Shown piece by piece: positions 17,127 to 26,049 of a stretch of 64,000 nucleotides of DNA. Below the pieces are notes generated by a model. The model was not told the DNA's origin, did not search any database, and saw only the letters and a program-made list of their open reading frames with translations. This stretch comes from Oceanococcus atlanticus (GTDB taxonomy: Bacteria > Pseudomonadota > Gammaproteobacteria > Nevskiales > Oceanococcaceae). The DNA is taken from positions 434,001 to 498,000 of the forward strand of contig NZ_AQQV01000002.1 of NCBI RefSeq assembly GCF_002088235.1, read 5' to 3'. Each line of letters starts with the position of its first letter. Within the stretch, counting starts at the first letter, position 1. Position numbers and translations under genes: made by a program.

Positions 17127-18146
17127 ATGAATTATTCGAATGGGAGTAAACGCCGCTGGGCGAGTGCGATGCTGGTCGCAGGCGGACTGCTCTGGGGTAA
17201 CACGGCAACGGCCGGACTGGTCAATTCCGGCAAGGTACTGGCCACCGGTGGGGTCATCAACGTCGATGGAGCCGGTGGTGGGGGCATCGCCCCCTGGGCC
17301 ACGATCTCCGGCTATGCCACTCGCGACGGGATCAACGGTGGTCTGCACTACACCTGGGTGTACCTGCCCGACTACTCGCTCAACTCCTATGGTTTCACCG
17401 CTGGTTTCTTCGATCGCCTGGAGTTGTCATACACCCGCAGCACGCTGCCAACAGGTGGCACCTTCGACACCGTTGGTCTGATTTCGGATGCCGCCGGCCT
17501 GGACACCGGCATCGAGCCCTTCAACACCACGATCAAGATGGACGTCTACGGGGCCAAGCTGCGCCTGTTCGGGGATGCGGTCTACACCTCGGACAGCTGG
17601 ATTCCACAGGTCGCTATCGGTGGTCACTGGAAGGAGAACAAGAACGCCGCCCTGATGAACACCTTGCAGGCGGCCGACACCGAAGACTGGGAAGCCTATG
17701 CGGTGGCAACCAAGATCTTCTTCCCGATCAGCACCCTGGTCAGCGTGGCCGGCCGTTACACCTCGGCCAACCAGACCGGTCTGACCGGTTTCGGCGGGCC
17801 TGACGGCAACGACAAGGAACTGCGACTGGAGGTCTCCATCGCCCACCTGTTGTCCAAGAACACGGCCTTTGGCTTTGAGTACGCCCAGCACGGCGACAAC
17901 CTCGGTGGCCACAGTGTGGAACTGGCCGGACTGGACCTGACCGGCGTCACCGGCCTGCTCAGCGACCTCGGCCTGGGCACCGGCGACACCCTCACCCAGC
18001 TGCCCGAAGACGACTGGTTTGACGCCTTCTTCGCCTACTTCCCGAACAAGAACATTTCGTTCGTATTCGCCTACGCCATGCTCGGCAACATCACGCTCAC
18101 ACCCGAGCAGCATGGCTTCTACATCTCGATGCACGCGACCTGGTAA
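17127..18146 (+). CDS. DUF3034-like outer-membrane protein
   Basis: 339 residues with an N-terminal signal (about 1-29, ending NTATA/G). The rest is rich in alternating aromatic and small residues typical of a beta-barrel and ends in W (ISMHATW), a C-terminal aromatic as in many outer-membrane proteins. The segment GGVINVDGAGGGGIAPWATISGYATRDGINGG is what suggests DUF3034. Function unknown in the family. First gene of the sigma-54/ANTAR-leader cluster; the ATG at 17127 follows a purine-rich GAGGACAAAAC stretch. A porin or surface role for nitrogen compounds is a guess from context. Confidence 0.7.
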   Translation: MNYSNGSKRRWASAMLVAGGLLWGNTATAGLVNSGKVLATGGVINVDGAGGGGIAPWATISGYATRDGINGGLHYTWVYLPDYSLNSYGFTAGFFDRLELSYTRSTLPTGGTFDTVGLISDAAGLDTGIEPFNTTIKMDVYGAKLRLFGDAVYTSDSWIPQVAIGGHWKENKNAALMNTLQAADTEDWEAYAVATKIFFPISTLVSVAGRYTSANQTGLTGFGGPDGNDKELRLEVSIAHLLSKNTAFGFEYAQHGDNLGGHSVELAGLDLTGVTGLLSDLGLGTGDTLTQLPEDDWFDAFFAYFPNKNISFVFAYAMLGNITLTPEQHGFYISMHATW

Positions 18147-18176
18147 GGCGCACAGCAACCACGCAAGGAGATTCAC

Positions 18177-18647
18177 ATGACACTCAAGACACGTCTGATC
18201 GCCATGACCCTGGCTGCCAGCTTCGGATTGGGTGCGGCGCACAGCGCCGCAGCCACCGAGAAGAAAACCAACCCCATCCTGGGCATCCCCTCCTCGGCTG
18301 TCGAAAAGTTCGGCGGCGAGGAAGGCGTGCGCAACTGGGTCGAGTCACTGTTCTATTACATCATGCTCGACAACCGCATCAATCACGTCTTTCGTGAGTA
18401 CGGCAACATCGAGCGGCAGATCTACCTCAACACCCAGTTGGAACAGTTGGTGCTTGGCAAACCGGTGGAATACCAGGGTGCCAGCATGGCGGCTGCACAC
18501 GCCGACCTGGCCATCAACATGGAGCAGTTCAACGCCGTGGTGGAGGCGGCTTACAACGCGTGCGAGCGCACCAATATCACCTACTACACCTGTAACTATC
18601 TCATCGCGGCGCTGGCGCCGTTTACCGACGACATCGTGACGCATTAA
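18177..18647 (+). CDS. Secreted group 1 truncated haemoglobin-like protein
   Basis: 156 residues: a signal peptide (about 1-26, ending AHSAAA) followed by a truncated-globin fold. Helix B carries Phe-Tyr-Tyr (59-61) at the B9/B10 position. The F-helix block SMAAAHADLAI contains the expected proximal His108. Length and the final pair of Cys (Cys129 and Cys138) fit a small periplasmic haem protein. Truncated globins of this group bind O2 or NO and several detoxify NO; most are cytoplasmic, so the export signal is unusual. Clear ribosome-binding site (AAGGAG). It follows the DUF3034 gene by 30 bp and precedes redox-protein genes, which suggests that it is reduced in the periplasm. Confidence 0.8.
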   Translation: MTLKTRLIAMTLAASFGLGAAHSAAATEKKTNPILGIPSSAVEKFGGEEGVRNWVESLFYYIMLDNRINHVFREYGNIERQIYLNTQLEQLVLGKPVEYQGASMAAAHADLAINMEQFNAVVEAAYNACERTNITYYTCNYLIAALAPFTDDIVTH

Positions 18648-18814
18648 GGCGCACGGTCACCCCCTTGCGTGGGGGCGGGTCACTTCCCTGGTTGCGGTCG
18701 CTGCATCACGCATGAGATGTCACCTAAGTGAGTTCCCCAAAGACTTGGCGGCTTCAATTCGGCCGCCCCCACGCCTCTTTCAAGACCAATCCTCACTCGA
18801 TTCAGGTAGCTTGC

Positions 18815-19408
18815 ATGACTCCGTCTACACCGCCCTCAACCACCGCAACCCGTTCAGCTCCGAGCGGGCGCGCATTCGGGCGCCATGAACTGATCGCCTA
18901 TGTCGTGGTGCTGGCATTGTGGCTGCTCACCGCAGCCAGCGCCTACGCATTTGAGCTGTACAAAACATTTCAAACTCCCGAAGCCTTTCTTGCCGAGGTG
19001 TTCGACGGCAGTGCCCCGGCACCCAAGACGCTGACACTGGGGCAAAACGAGCAAAGCAGAATTTCAGCCGTGTTCGGGCGCGCATTTCCACAGAGCCGGG
19101 TGCGTTACTGGCAACAGGGCACCCGCACAGCCTGGATCTTCGATGACATCGGCAAGGAAGGCTACGTGCCCACCACCTGCGGCTTTGTCATCAACAACGG
19201 GCAGATCGAACACCTGCGCGTACTGATCTACCGTGAGTCGCGCGGCGAGCAGGTCGGCGAAGCCTCATTCCTGAACCAGATTCGCGGTGCACAAGCCAGT
19301 GGAAATGGACTCAATCAAAGCGTCGACAACATTTCCGGCGCCACGCTCTCGGTCAAGATGATGGAGCGCATGGCACGCACGGCGATCGAGCTGGATAGCC
19401 TGCTCTAG
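18815..19408 (+). CDS. Membrane-anchored FMN-binding domain protein (covalent flavin type)
   Basis: 197 residues. One N-terminal transmembrane segment (about 27-45), then an FMN_bind domain as in RnfG/NqrC, with the flavinylation motif SGAT at 174-177. In this family the Thr is covalently linked to FMN by ApbE in the periplasm. It probably passes electrons from the membrane to periplasmic acceptors. The following PepSY membrane gene starts 10 bp later, and the pair likely works together. The start at 18815 was chosen; an in-frame GTG at 18728 would add 29 residues without a typical signal. The 167-bp gap before it contains a GC-rich hairpin (CCCCC...GGGGG) without a T-tract. Confidence 0.82.
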   Translation: MTPSTPPSTTATRSAPSGRAFGRHELIAYVVVLALWLLTAASAYAFELYKTFQTPEAFLAEVFDGSAPAPKTLTLGQNEQSRISAVFGRAFPQSRVRYWQQGTRTAWIFDDIGKEGYVPTTCGFVINNGQIEHLRVLIYRESRGEQVGEASFLNQIRGAQASGNGLNQSVDNISGATLSVKMMERMARTAIELDSLL

Positions 19409-19418
19409 GAGTAACGCC

Positions 19419-20294
19419 ATGCACAACAAAAGCATCAGCGCCGCCCCCGCAACGGCACCCACCCACAACCCGCGACGCAACTGGTATGCGCGCATGGAAA
19501 AATGGCGTCGCGAACCCTTCGTGTTCCAGCGTCAGAAGCTCACCATGGCGGCGCGTACCCGCCAATGGCACCAGCGCGCCGGGCTCTTCGCCAGCCTGTT
19601 CATGGTCTGGCTCGGGGCCAGCGGCTTCGTCCTCAACCAGAGTGCCGGCTGGGGCCTGGATGCCGTACGCATCGACTCAGGCTGGCTCATGAGTCTGTAC
19701 GGCTTGCACCCGGAGCCACCAAAATCCGGCTACTTCAGCGATAGCCACTGGCTGGCCCAGACCAGCGAGAACACCCTGCTCAACGGGCGCCCGGTGATTG
19801 AGTACATCCCGTCACCGCTGGGTCTGGCCAGCAACGGCGATGCCGACGATCCGCTGCTGTTCGTTGCGGCCAGCGATCGCCTGGCCATATTTGATGTCAA
19901 CGGCCAGCGCATCGACGAGCTGCGCGGCTACACCCTGCCGATCTCGGCCATCCGCCGCATCGGCGAAACCGACACCCACGGCATTGCAATCCAGGACCTC
20001 GACACCTTTGTGACCCGAGACGGCCTGAGCTGGGAACCACTGCCCGCAGGGGCGCTGGTCAGCTGGTCCAAGCCCCAGCGGCTGCCACCGGAATTGCAGG
20101 AGCAGGCCCTGCCCTATGCCAAACCAACCATGCCGCTGGAGCAGATCCTGATCGACGCCCACAGCGGCCGTCTGTTCGGACGCTACGGCCCCTGGGTCAT
20201 CAATGTGGTCGGCTTTGCCGCCGTGCTGCTGGGGCTGACGGGCGCCTACATGTACTGGTCGACCGCGCGCCGGCGCCGCCGTCGTACACGCTAA
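19419..20294 (+). CDS. PepSY-associated transmembrane protein
   Basis: 291 residues. The first membrane helix, about 54-73, is preceded by RQWHQRAG, whose His is a candidate haem ligand in this family. A large periplasmic PepSY-like region follows (about 75-255), then a second helix near 258-280 and an Arg-rich cytoplasmic tail. Such proteins are found with flavin or haem reductase partners. Here it lies directly after the FMN-binding gene. Inferred role: moving electrons across the inner membrane to the FMN protein and then to the globin or cupredoxin. The donor is not encoded nearby. Confidence 0.75.
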   Translation: MHNKSISAAPATAPTHNPRRNWYARMEKWRREPFVFQRQKLTMAARTRQWHQRAGLFASLFMVWLGASGFVLNQSAGWGLDAVRIDSGWLMSLYGLHPEPPKSGYFSDSHWLAQTSENTLLNGRPVIEYIPSPLGLASNGDADDPLLFVAASDRLAIFDVNGQRIDELRGYTLPISAIRRIGETDTHGIAIQDLDTFVTRDGLSWEPLPAGALVSWSKPQRLPPELQEQALPYAKPTMPLEQILIDAHSGRLFGRYGPWVINVVGFAAVLLGLTGAYMYWSTARRRRRRTR

Positions 20295-20307
20295 TGCAGG
20301 CCATCTG

Positions 20308-20400
20308 ATGCTCAGCCAAAACCCCTTCATGCAAATGCGCGCCGGCCAGCCGCCGGCATCGCCGACCGCCGTGCCTGTGGCGGCGCACGCAATGGACTAG
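20308..20400 (+). CDS. Possible 30-residue small protein between PepSY and TPR genes
   Basis: An open frame from ATG at 20308 to TAG at 20400 fills most of the 116-bp gap (begins MLSQNPFMQMRAGQPP). It has no clear ribosome-binding site or recognised motif. It may be chance or a translational spacer. Confidence 0.2.
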   Translation: MLSQNPFMQMRAGQPPASPTAVPVAAHAMD

Positions 20401-20410
20401 GCCAACGCAT

Positions 20411-22288
20411 ATGCGACTTCGCTCAAGGTTTGTGAACATGCTGCTGGCCGCTGCCTGGCTGGCAGCATCGCCGCACACCTGGGCCGCCCTGGATGAACGC
20501 ACGGCTGCCGTGCTTGAGGCCGCGCTGGCCCAGCAACCGGGCGAGGTGGCGACGCTTTATCTGGGCCAACAGGCCGAGCATCGACGCATTCGCCGCGTGC
20601 TGCTGATGAGCGATGAGGTGGTCCATCTCGACCGCCGCCTGAGTCACGCCGAAGCGCAGGCACTGGCCGAAGGCGCGCTGATGCCCCTGCCGCTGCCGCA
20701 AGGCACTCAAACGGTGCTTATCGAGGTTCAGCACAACCACCTCGACGACGCGCCCATGGACCACTGGCAGATCGAGCAGCGCAGCCTGGATGCACCCGAC
20801 ACCACCACCAGCGTGGTGCTCGCACCGCCACGCTGGGCGTTGTGGCGCAATGCCCTGAGCATCACCACGGACAGCGCTGCGCTGACCCGCCATGCCGCCT
20901 TTGAACTGACCGCCGGGCGTCCGCTGCGCGCGGCCGCCCTGCTGCATGCGCAAGCCTCCCGCGGTGCGTTACCCTGGGAGGCCCGACTGCTGCAGGCCGA
21001 AGCTCGTCATCAGCTCGGCTTCGACAGTCGCGCCAGCTGGCGCAGGCTCGGCACGCAGGCACCACCGGACATCGCTGCACAGGCCCAGCTGCGCCTGGCC
21101 GAAGTCGCCCTCAAACAGGCCGACAGCGCCACCGCCATGCAGGCCCTGGCGCAGCTGCAACACGCCCTGCCCGCACCCTTTCACCCGCGCCGCAGCGCCG
21201 TGGCTTTGAGCTTGCGGCAGGGACCGGCACCGCTGGAGCTGGATGACAACACCCTGGCCCAGGGTGAGGTGATGTTGGCCACGCTCAATCGCGCCGCCAT
21301 GGAAGGCGGCAGTGCCGGACACGCCGTGCTTGAGCGGCTCGGCAGCTTGACGCCCGAGGTTGACGACGAACTGGCCTGGAGCGTGCGCGATCAGGCCAAT
21401 CTGATGCTCGGCTACAGCCACCTGCGGCACATGCGCCCGACATTGGCGCAGGCGGCATTCGCCCAGGTTCGAGCCAGCGGTCCGTTCAGCAACGCCGGTC
21501 GCCTGGGCCTGGGCTGGGCACAGATTTCGCCGGGCGGCGCGGCGACCACGGAAACGGTCGAGGCCTTGCCGGTGGGTGATGCGCTGGGCGACATCCTGCG
21601 ACCACGCGGCGACGATGCCACCGCACAAGCCCGCCGCATGACCCCGTTTCGCACCGTTCACGGTGTGGCCCGCGGCCAGCGCGCCGAAGATCTTCAGCGG
21701 GCCCTGCAAGCCTGGATTGATCTGATGGGGGCCGACCCGCTCGACCCGCCGGTGCAGGAAGCTATGCTGGCCATCGCCTATGCGCTGGTGCATCTGGGCG
21801 CCTTCGAAGATGCCCGTGCCCGCCTCGACCGTGGCGTGGAAAAGCTCGCCGTGCTGAACGCTCAGCTCGATGCCATCGAGCTGCCCCAGATACAGATGCT
21901 GGCCAAGCAGCTGATCGAACACGCCGCCGACGCCCAAAGCTGGGATCAGCTTGAACGCGGCTCGCGCTGGTGGCGGCGTGAGCAGCTGCCGCAGCACTTC
22001 CATCTCGAACGCCTGCTGCAACAACCTGCGCTGGCGGCAACCTTGCAGCACTGTCGCCAGTTGCGCGAGGCTGCTCGCTGGCTGCAGGACAGCCCGGAAC
22101 CCAATCTGGCGCAACAGGCCGTCGCCGTGGTGCAGCAATGTCAGGCGCGCTGGAGTCAGGCAACCCTGACTCAGATCCATGCCTGGCAACACATGACCGA
22201 ACGCTATCTGGGCGAAGCCCGCCTGGCTCTGGCCCGCCTGCACGACCGCCAGATCGACTTCACCCTCAACGCGGTGGATACGCCATGA
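20411..22288 (+). CDS. Large secreted TPR-like helical-repeat protein
   Basis: 625 residues with a signal peptide (about 1-26, ending HTWA). The N-terminal quarter is mixed. From about residue 160 the sequence is Ala/Leu/Gln-rich helical repeats with TPR spacing (for example AALLHAQASRGALPWEARLLQAEARHQLG and AQLRLAEVALKQADSATAMQALAQL). No catalytic motif was seen. Its stop overlaps the start of the next TPR lipoprotein, so the two probably form one complex. Periplasmic scaffold or assembly role is inferred. Confidence 0.7.
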   Translation: MRLRSRFVNMLLAAAWLAASPHTWAALDERTAAVLEAALAQQPGEVATLYLGQQAEHRRIRRVLLMSDEVVHLDRRLSHAEAQALAEGALMPLPLPQGTQTVLIEVQHNHLDDAPMDHWQIEQRSLDAPDTTTSVVLAPPRWALWRNALSITTDSAALTRHAAFELTAGRPLRAAALLHAQASRGALPWEARLLQAEARHQLGFDSRASWRRLGTQAPPDIAAQAQLRLAEVALKQADSATAMQALAQLQHALPAPFHPRRSAVALSLRQGPAPLELDDNTLAQGEVMLATLNRAAMEGGSAGHAVLERLGSLTPEVDDELAWSVRDQANLMLGYSHLRHMRPTLAQAAFAQVRASGPFSNAGRLGLGWAQISPGGAATTETVEALPVGDALGDILRPRGDDATAQARRMTPFRTVHGVARGQRAEDLQRALQAWIDLMGADPLDPPVQEAMLAIAYALVHLGAFEDARARLDRGVEKLAVLNAQLDAIELPQIQMLAKQLIEHAADAQSWDQLERGSRWWRREQLPQHFHLERLLQQPALAATLQHCRQLREAARWLQDSPEPNLAQQAVAVVQQCQARWSQATLTQIHAWQHMTERYLGEARLALARLHDRQIDFTLNAVDTP

Positions 22289-25104
22289 AACCGCGCGCAC
22301 TCAACCTGATGCTCGGTCTGTGCCTGTGCGCCTGCAGCAGCCTGCCGGACAACCGCGTGCGCACGCTGGGCCAAAGCACCGAGCTCAAGACACCCAGCCG
22401 TGGCAACTGGTTTCTGGCCGCCCGGCCCAGTCTGGTACGGATGGAAAGTTCGGCCCGCCTGCCGCCGGACAATGATGTCGCCATCCGCAACTATGACGCG
22501 CTGGCCGATTCGGCCAGCGACCCGGCCACACGCACCGAGTCGGCCCGACGCGCCGCTTACCTGCGTATCCGCCGCGCTGAAGTGGACGGCGATGCCCACG
22601 CCGATCTGGCCATTGCCATCCACAGCCTTGAAGACCTGCTCAAGCAGCATCCCGAGGACAGCAACCGCGACCTGTCGCGCTATCAGCTGGCGCGCGCCTA
22701 TCAGGCGGCCGGCCAGCCGCAGCGGGCCAGCGCCCAACTGCGCGACCTGCTTGAACAGAGTGACTCGCAGCTTGCCCAGGATGTGGCCTTTCGCCTGGCC
22801 GAGCTGGAATTCATGCAGCACAACTACGCCGCCGCAAGCCCGCTTTATCGACGCGTGCTGAGCGCCAATCCGCAAGCGGCGCTGGCCCGCATGGCACGCT
22901 ACAAGCTGGGCTGGTCAGCCTATCGACTGGGCCAGTTTGCGCTGGCCATCGACACCTTCGGCAGCATGCTGGACAACAATCTGCCGCCGCCATCGCAACT
23001 GGTCACGGCGCAGGACCTCGATGCGTTACTCGCCGCAGACGACCCATGGATAGGCGATGCCCTGCGCGTGACCAGCCTGTCGCTGATCGAACTCGGCGGC
23101 CCCGATGCACTCGCCCGGCACTACGGAACGGCTGCCAACGAGCCCGACTACTACCCCCTGGTCTACGCCAGCCTGGGGGCCCTGTATCTGGAAAAACACA
23201 TGCTCAATTCCGCCGCAGACACCTTCGAACGTTTTTCCAGTCGCCACCCGCAACACGCGCTGGCGCCACACTTCGACCAGCGCCAGATCGGCATCTTCCG
23301 CGATGCCGGATACACCGCCGAAGCCCTGCGCAGCATGAGCGAGTACGCCATCCGCTATGCACCGGACGCCGCTTACTGGTCGGCCCAGGCCTCCGACCCG
23401 GCGGTGCTTGCCCGGGTGCACAGCTACGCCCGTCTGGTCGCCGAGCACCACCATGCGCTGGCTCAGGCGGCCGGCGCCCAGGGCCATGCACATTACCGCG
23501 ATGCCGCCGACTGGTATCTGCGTCTGTTGAAGATGTTCCCGGAAGCCGCCGACGCCGCCGACATCGAGCTGCTGGTGGCGGAAACCTTCCAGGCCATCGA
23601 CCAGCCGCAACCCGCAGCCGAACATTTCCTGCGTGCCGCCTACGCCTACCCCGGCTTCGAGCGCGCCGCCGATGCGGCCTATGCCGCAGTGCTGATCCTG
23701 CAACACCAAGCCGACAACGCCGCTCAAGCGCAGCGCAAGGCGGCTCTGACGCGCGTCATCGAAAGCGGTCTCAAACTGGCTGAGCACTTCACCGAACATC
23801 CGCACTGGGCCGCCGTGGTGATCAAGACGGCCGAGAACCTGGCCGCGCAGGAGCGCTGGAGTGACGCCGCCAACCAGGCCGCACGTGCCCTGGCCAGCAC
23901 GGACCTGAGTCAGGATCTGCGCATCGCGGCGGCCTCGGTGCAGGCCGACGCGCACTTTGCTCTGGCCGACTACGCCGCCGCCGAATCGGCCTATGGCCAG
24001 CTGCTTGCCCTGCTGCCCGCAGAGGATGGCAACTCGATTGCCGACCAACTCGCGGTAGCCATCTACCGGCAAGGTGAGCAGGCGCGCGAGCAGGGCCAGG
24101 CCGCCCAGGCGGCGGCGCATTTTCTACGTGTTGGTCAGCGCGTGCCGCAGGCCAGCATCCGCATCGAATCAGATTTTGATGCCGCCGCCATGCTGCTGAG
24201 CATCAACGATCTGGCCGCTGCCGAACCGGTGCTAGAACAGATCCTGTGGCGCAAGCCGGATCACAAACTGGCCTCGGAAACGCGCCGCAAACTGGCTGCC
24301 GTTTACCAGCAACGCGGCAAGCATGAAGCCGCCGCTTCGATCTACGCGGCCATGTCCAATGACAGCACTTTGCCATTGCAAACCCGGCGCCAGGCCGCCT
24401 GGCAATCCGCCGAGCTGTACGAGCGCGGCGGCGAGACGCGTCAGGCCGTCAGCGCCTATGCCGATTACGCGCGTCGCTATGCCGAACCGCTGAGCCAGGC
24501 CTTGCGTGCCCGTCAGCGACTGGCTGAACTCAGCCGCGATCAGATTGGCGATCTCAAGCAGTACACGCACTGGCTTGAAGCCCTGATCCAGACCGAGCAC
24601 GCCGCCGGTGCGGCGCGCGATGAGCAATCACGCCTGCGCGCCGCACAGGCCGCCCTGGAACTGGGGCGCCTGGAGGCTGCGCGGGCCAGTGGCGTCCGCA
24701 TACAGGCGCCCTTCGAACAATCGCTGTCACGCCGCAAAGCGCAGATGGAACGTGCCATCGGCTGGTTGCGTCAGGCGGCCGACGCCGGCTTCACCCAGAC
24801 CACGCCGGCCGCCATATTCGCCATGGGTGTGAGCTACGGCGAGTTTGCCCACGCCCTGTTGCACGCCCCCGCGCCAGCCGGGCTGAGCCCGCTGGAAGCT
24901 GAGGAGTTCGCCTTCCTGCTTGAGGAACAGGCTTTCCCGTTCGAGGAGTTGGCCATCGAATTGCATGAACAAAACCTGCTCCAACTGGGACATGGATTGT
25001 GGAATGTGTGGATCGACCGCAGCACCCAGGCGCTGGCCGAACTGGTGCCGGCCAAATACGCCAAATCGGAATTGCTCGCGCAGCGCTATGTACCGTTGCA
25101 CTGA
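22285..25104 (+). CDS. Large TPR-repeat lipoprotein
   Basis: 939 residues. A short signal ends in a lipobox (LCLCAC, Cys17) and is followed by Ser-Ser, favouring outer-membrane sorting. Most of the chain is TPR-type repeats (for example YQLARAYQAAGQPQRASAQLRDLLEQ near 133-158 and PLYRRVLSANPQAALARMARYKLGWSAYRLGQFALAI near 186-222). ATG overlaps the upstream stop (ATGA), and its own end overlaps the next gene by 17 bp. The size and the run of three TPR genes resemble envelope scaffolds that operate with ExbB/ExbD or motor systems, but no such partners are in the window. Confidence 0.75.
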   Translation: MKPRALNLMLGLCLCACSSLPDNRVRTLGQSTELKTPSRGNWFLAARPSLVRMESSARLPPDNDVAIRNYDALADSASDPATRTESARRAAYLRIRRAEVDGDAHADLAIAIHSLEDLLKQHPEDSNRDLSRYQLARAYQAAGQPQRASAQLRDLLEQSDSQLAQDVAFRLAELEFMQHNYAAASPLYRRVLSANPQAALARMARYKLGWSAYRLGQFALAIDTFGSMLDNNLPPPSQLVTAQDLDALLAADDPWIGDALRVTSLSLIELGGPDALARHYGTAANEPDYYPLVYASLGALYLEKHMLNSAADTFERFSSRHPQHALAPHFDQRQIGIFRDAGYTAEALRSMSEYAIRYAPDAAYWSAQASDPAVLARVHSYARLVAEHHHALAQAAGAQGHAHYRDAADWYLRLLKMFPEAADAADIELLVAETFQAIDQPQPAAEHFLRAAYAYPGFERAADAAYAAVLILQHQADNAAQAQRKAALTRVIESGLKLAEHFTEHPHWAAVVIKTAENLAAQERWSDAANQAARALASTDLSQDLRIAAASVQADAHFALADYAAAESAYGQLLALLPAEDGNSIADQLAVAIYRQGEQAREQGQAAQAAAHFLRVGQRVPQASIRIESDFDAAAMLLSINDLAAAEPVLEQILWRKPDHKLASETRRKLAAVYQQRGKHEAAASIYAAMSNDSTLPLQTRRQAAWQSAELYERGGETRQAVSAYADYARRYAEPLSQALRARQRLAELSRDQIGDLKQYTHWLEALIQTEHAAGAARDEQSRLRAAQAALELGRLEAARASGVRIQAPFEQSLSRRKAQMERAIGWLRQAADAGFTQTTPAAIFAMGVSYGEFAHALLHAPAPAGLSPLEAEEFAFLLEEQAFPFEELAIELHEQNLLQLGHGLWNVWIDRSTQALAELVPAKYAKSELLAQRYVPLH

Positions 25105-25735
25105 CACGCGGCGCAGCCGTGCCTGGCTAGCCACCACCGCATTGGTCCTGATGCTGGCGCTGCAGGCCTGTGCGCCTGGGCCCGCCCGACGCGCGCCCAG
25201 TGTCGCCAGCACCACGCCGAGTGCGCCCATCAACGATGATGCCCGGGCACAATACGCAGCGGCCCTGAGCCTGATCGACAATGGCCAGGCTGAAGACGCA
25301 AAGGCGGCCCTGCACGCGCTGGTCGCGCAGCACCCCAGGCTGTCCGGGGCGTGGACCAATCTTGGCATCCTGCAGGCCCGGGCCGACGATACGCCGGCTG
25401 CCCTGATCAGCTTCACGCAGGCCTGCCAAAGCAATCCCGAAAACCTCATCGCGTGGAACTGGCGGGCCAGCCTGTTGCGTCAGCAACGGCGTTATCTTGA
25501 GGCCGAACAGGCTTATCTGGCGGCCTTGCGGATTGACGAGGCCGATGCCTCCAGCCACCGCAACCTGGCCCTGCTTTACGATCTCAATCTGGGTCGGACG
25601 CAGGACGCCCTGGATCACTATCGTCGCTATCAGCAGCTCAGTGACAACCCGTTGATCGTGCAGGCCTGGATTCACCGCCTGGAAGATCAGCTCCAGAGCA
25701 CGCAAACCCGTGTAGCCGAACAGAGCACGCCATGA
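25088..25735 (+). CDS. Small TPR lipoprotein
   Basis: 215 residues with a lipobox (LALQAC, Cys28) and at least three TPR-like units from about residue 60 to 185 (ALSLIDNGQAEDAKAALHALVAQHP, AWTNLGILQARADDTPAALISFTQACQSNP, AYLAALRIDEADASSHRNLALLYDLN). Resembles PilF-like TPR lipoproteins, but pilus genes are absent. The start at 25088 lies inside the end of the previous gene, and the stop overlaps the next ATG. Confidence 0.72.
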   Translation: MYRCTDTRRSRAWLATTALVLMLALQACAPGPARRAPSVASTTPSAPINDDARAQYAAALSLIDNGQAEDAKAALHALVAQHPRLSGAWTNLGILQARADDTPAALISFTQACQSNPENLIAWNWRASLLRQQRRYLEAEQAYLAALRIDEADASSHRNLALLYDLNLGRTQDALDHYRRYQQLSDNPLIVQAWIHRLEDQLQSTQTRVAEQSTP

Positions 25736-26034
25736 CCTACGCCCGTCTCAATCCCTGCAGCAGCGCTTTTGCGCTTGCCCTGTTGTTCAATGCGCCAGCG
25801 GTCGCTGCCCAGACCAGCGGCGACGCCGTCCTCGGCACCACCGTGGTCGGCGAGCAGGACGCGGCCATCGGTCTGTTCGTCAACCCGTGGAAGGAACACG
25901 AGGCCAGCACCACCGACCGGCCGCCGCGCTTGTATGACGTGCCCTTTGCGCCGGTTGATGCCGAAGCCTTTCGCCAGGCGGTTGGTCTGCGTCAGAGCCT
26001 GGACACTTACCGCCTGCAACGCCTGCACCGCTAG
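25732..26034 (+). CDS. Small secreted protein, last gene of the envelope cluster
   Basis: 100 residues with a signal peptide (about 1-26, ending VAAQ). The mature part is short (about 74 residues), polar and has no Cys. No family recognised. The start overlaps the TPR lipoprotein stop (ATGA), so it is very likely translated with it. It converges on nasT2 with 15 bp between the ends. Confidence 0.65.
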   Translation: MTYARLNPCSSAFALALLFNAPAVAAQTSGDAVLGTTVVGEQDAAIGLFVNPWKEHEASTTDRPPRLYDVPFAPVDAEAFRQAVGLRQSLDTYRLQRLHR

Positions 26035-26049
26035 TCCGGTTCACGCCGC

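Noticed and set aside
20969-22300. 443-codon antisense frame over the TPR gene
   Set aside because: Mirrors codon use of the 20411-22288 gene, which has a signal peptide and overlapping operon neighbours.
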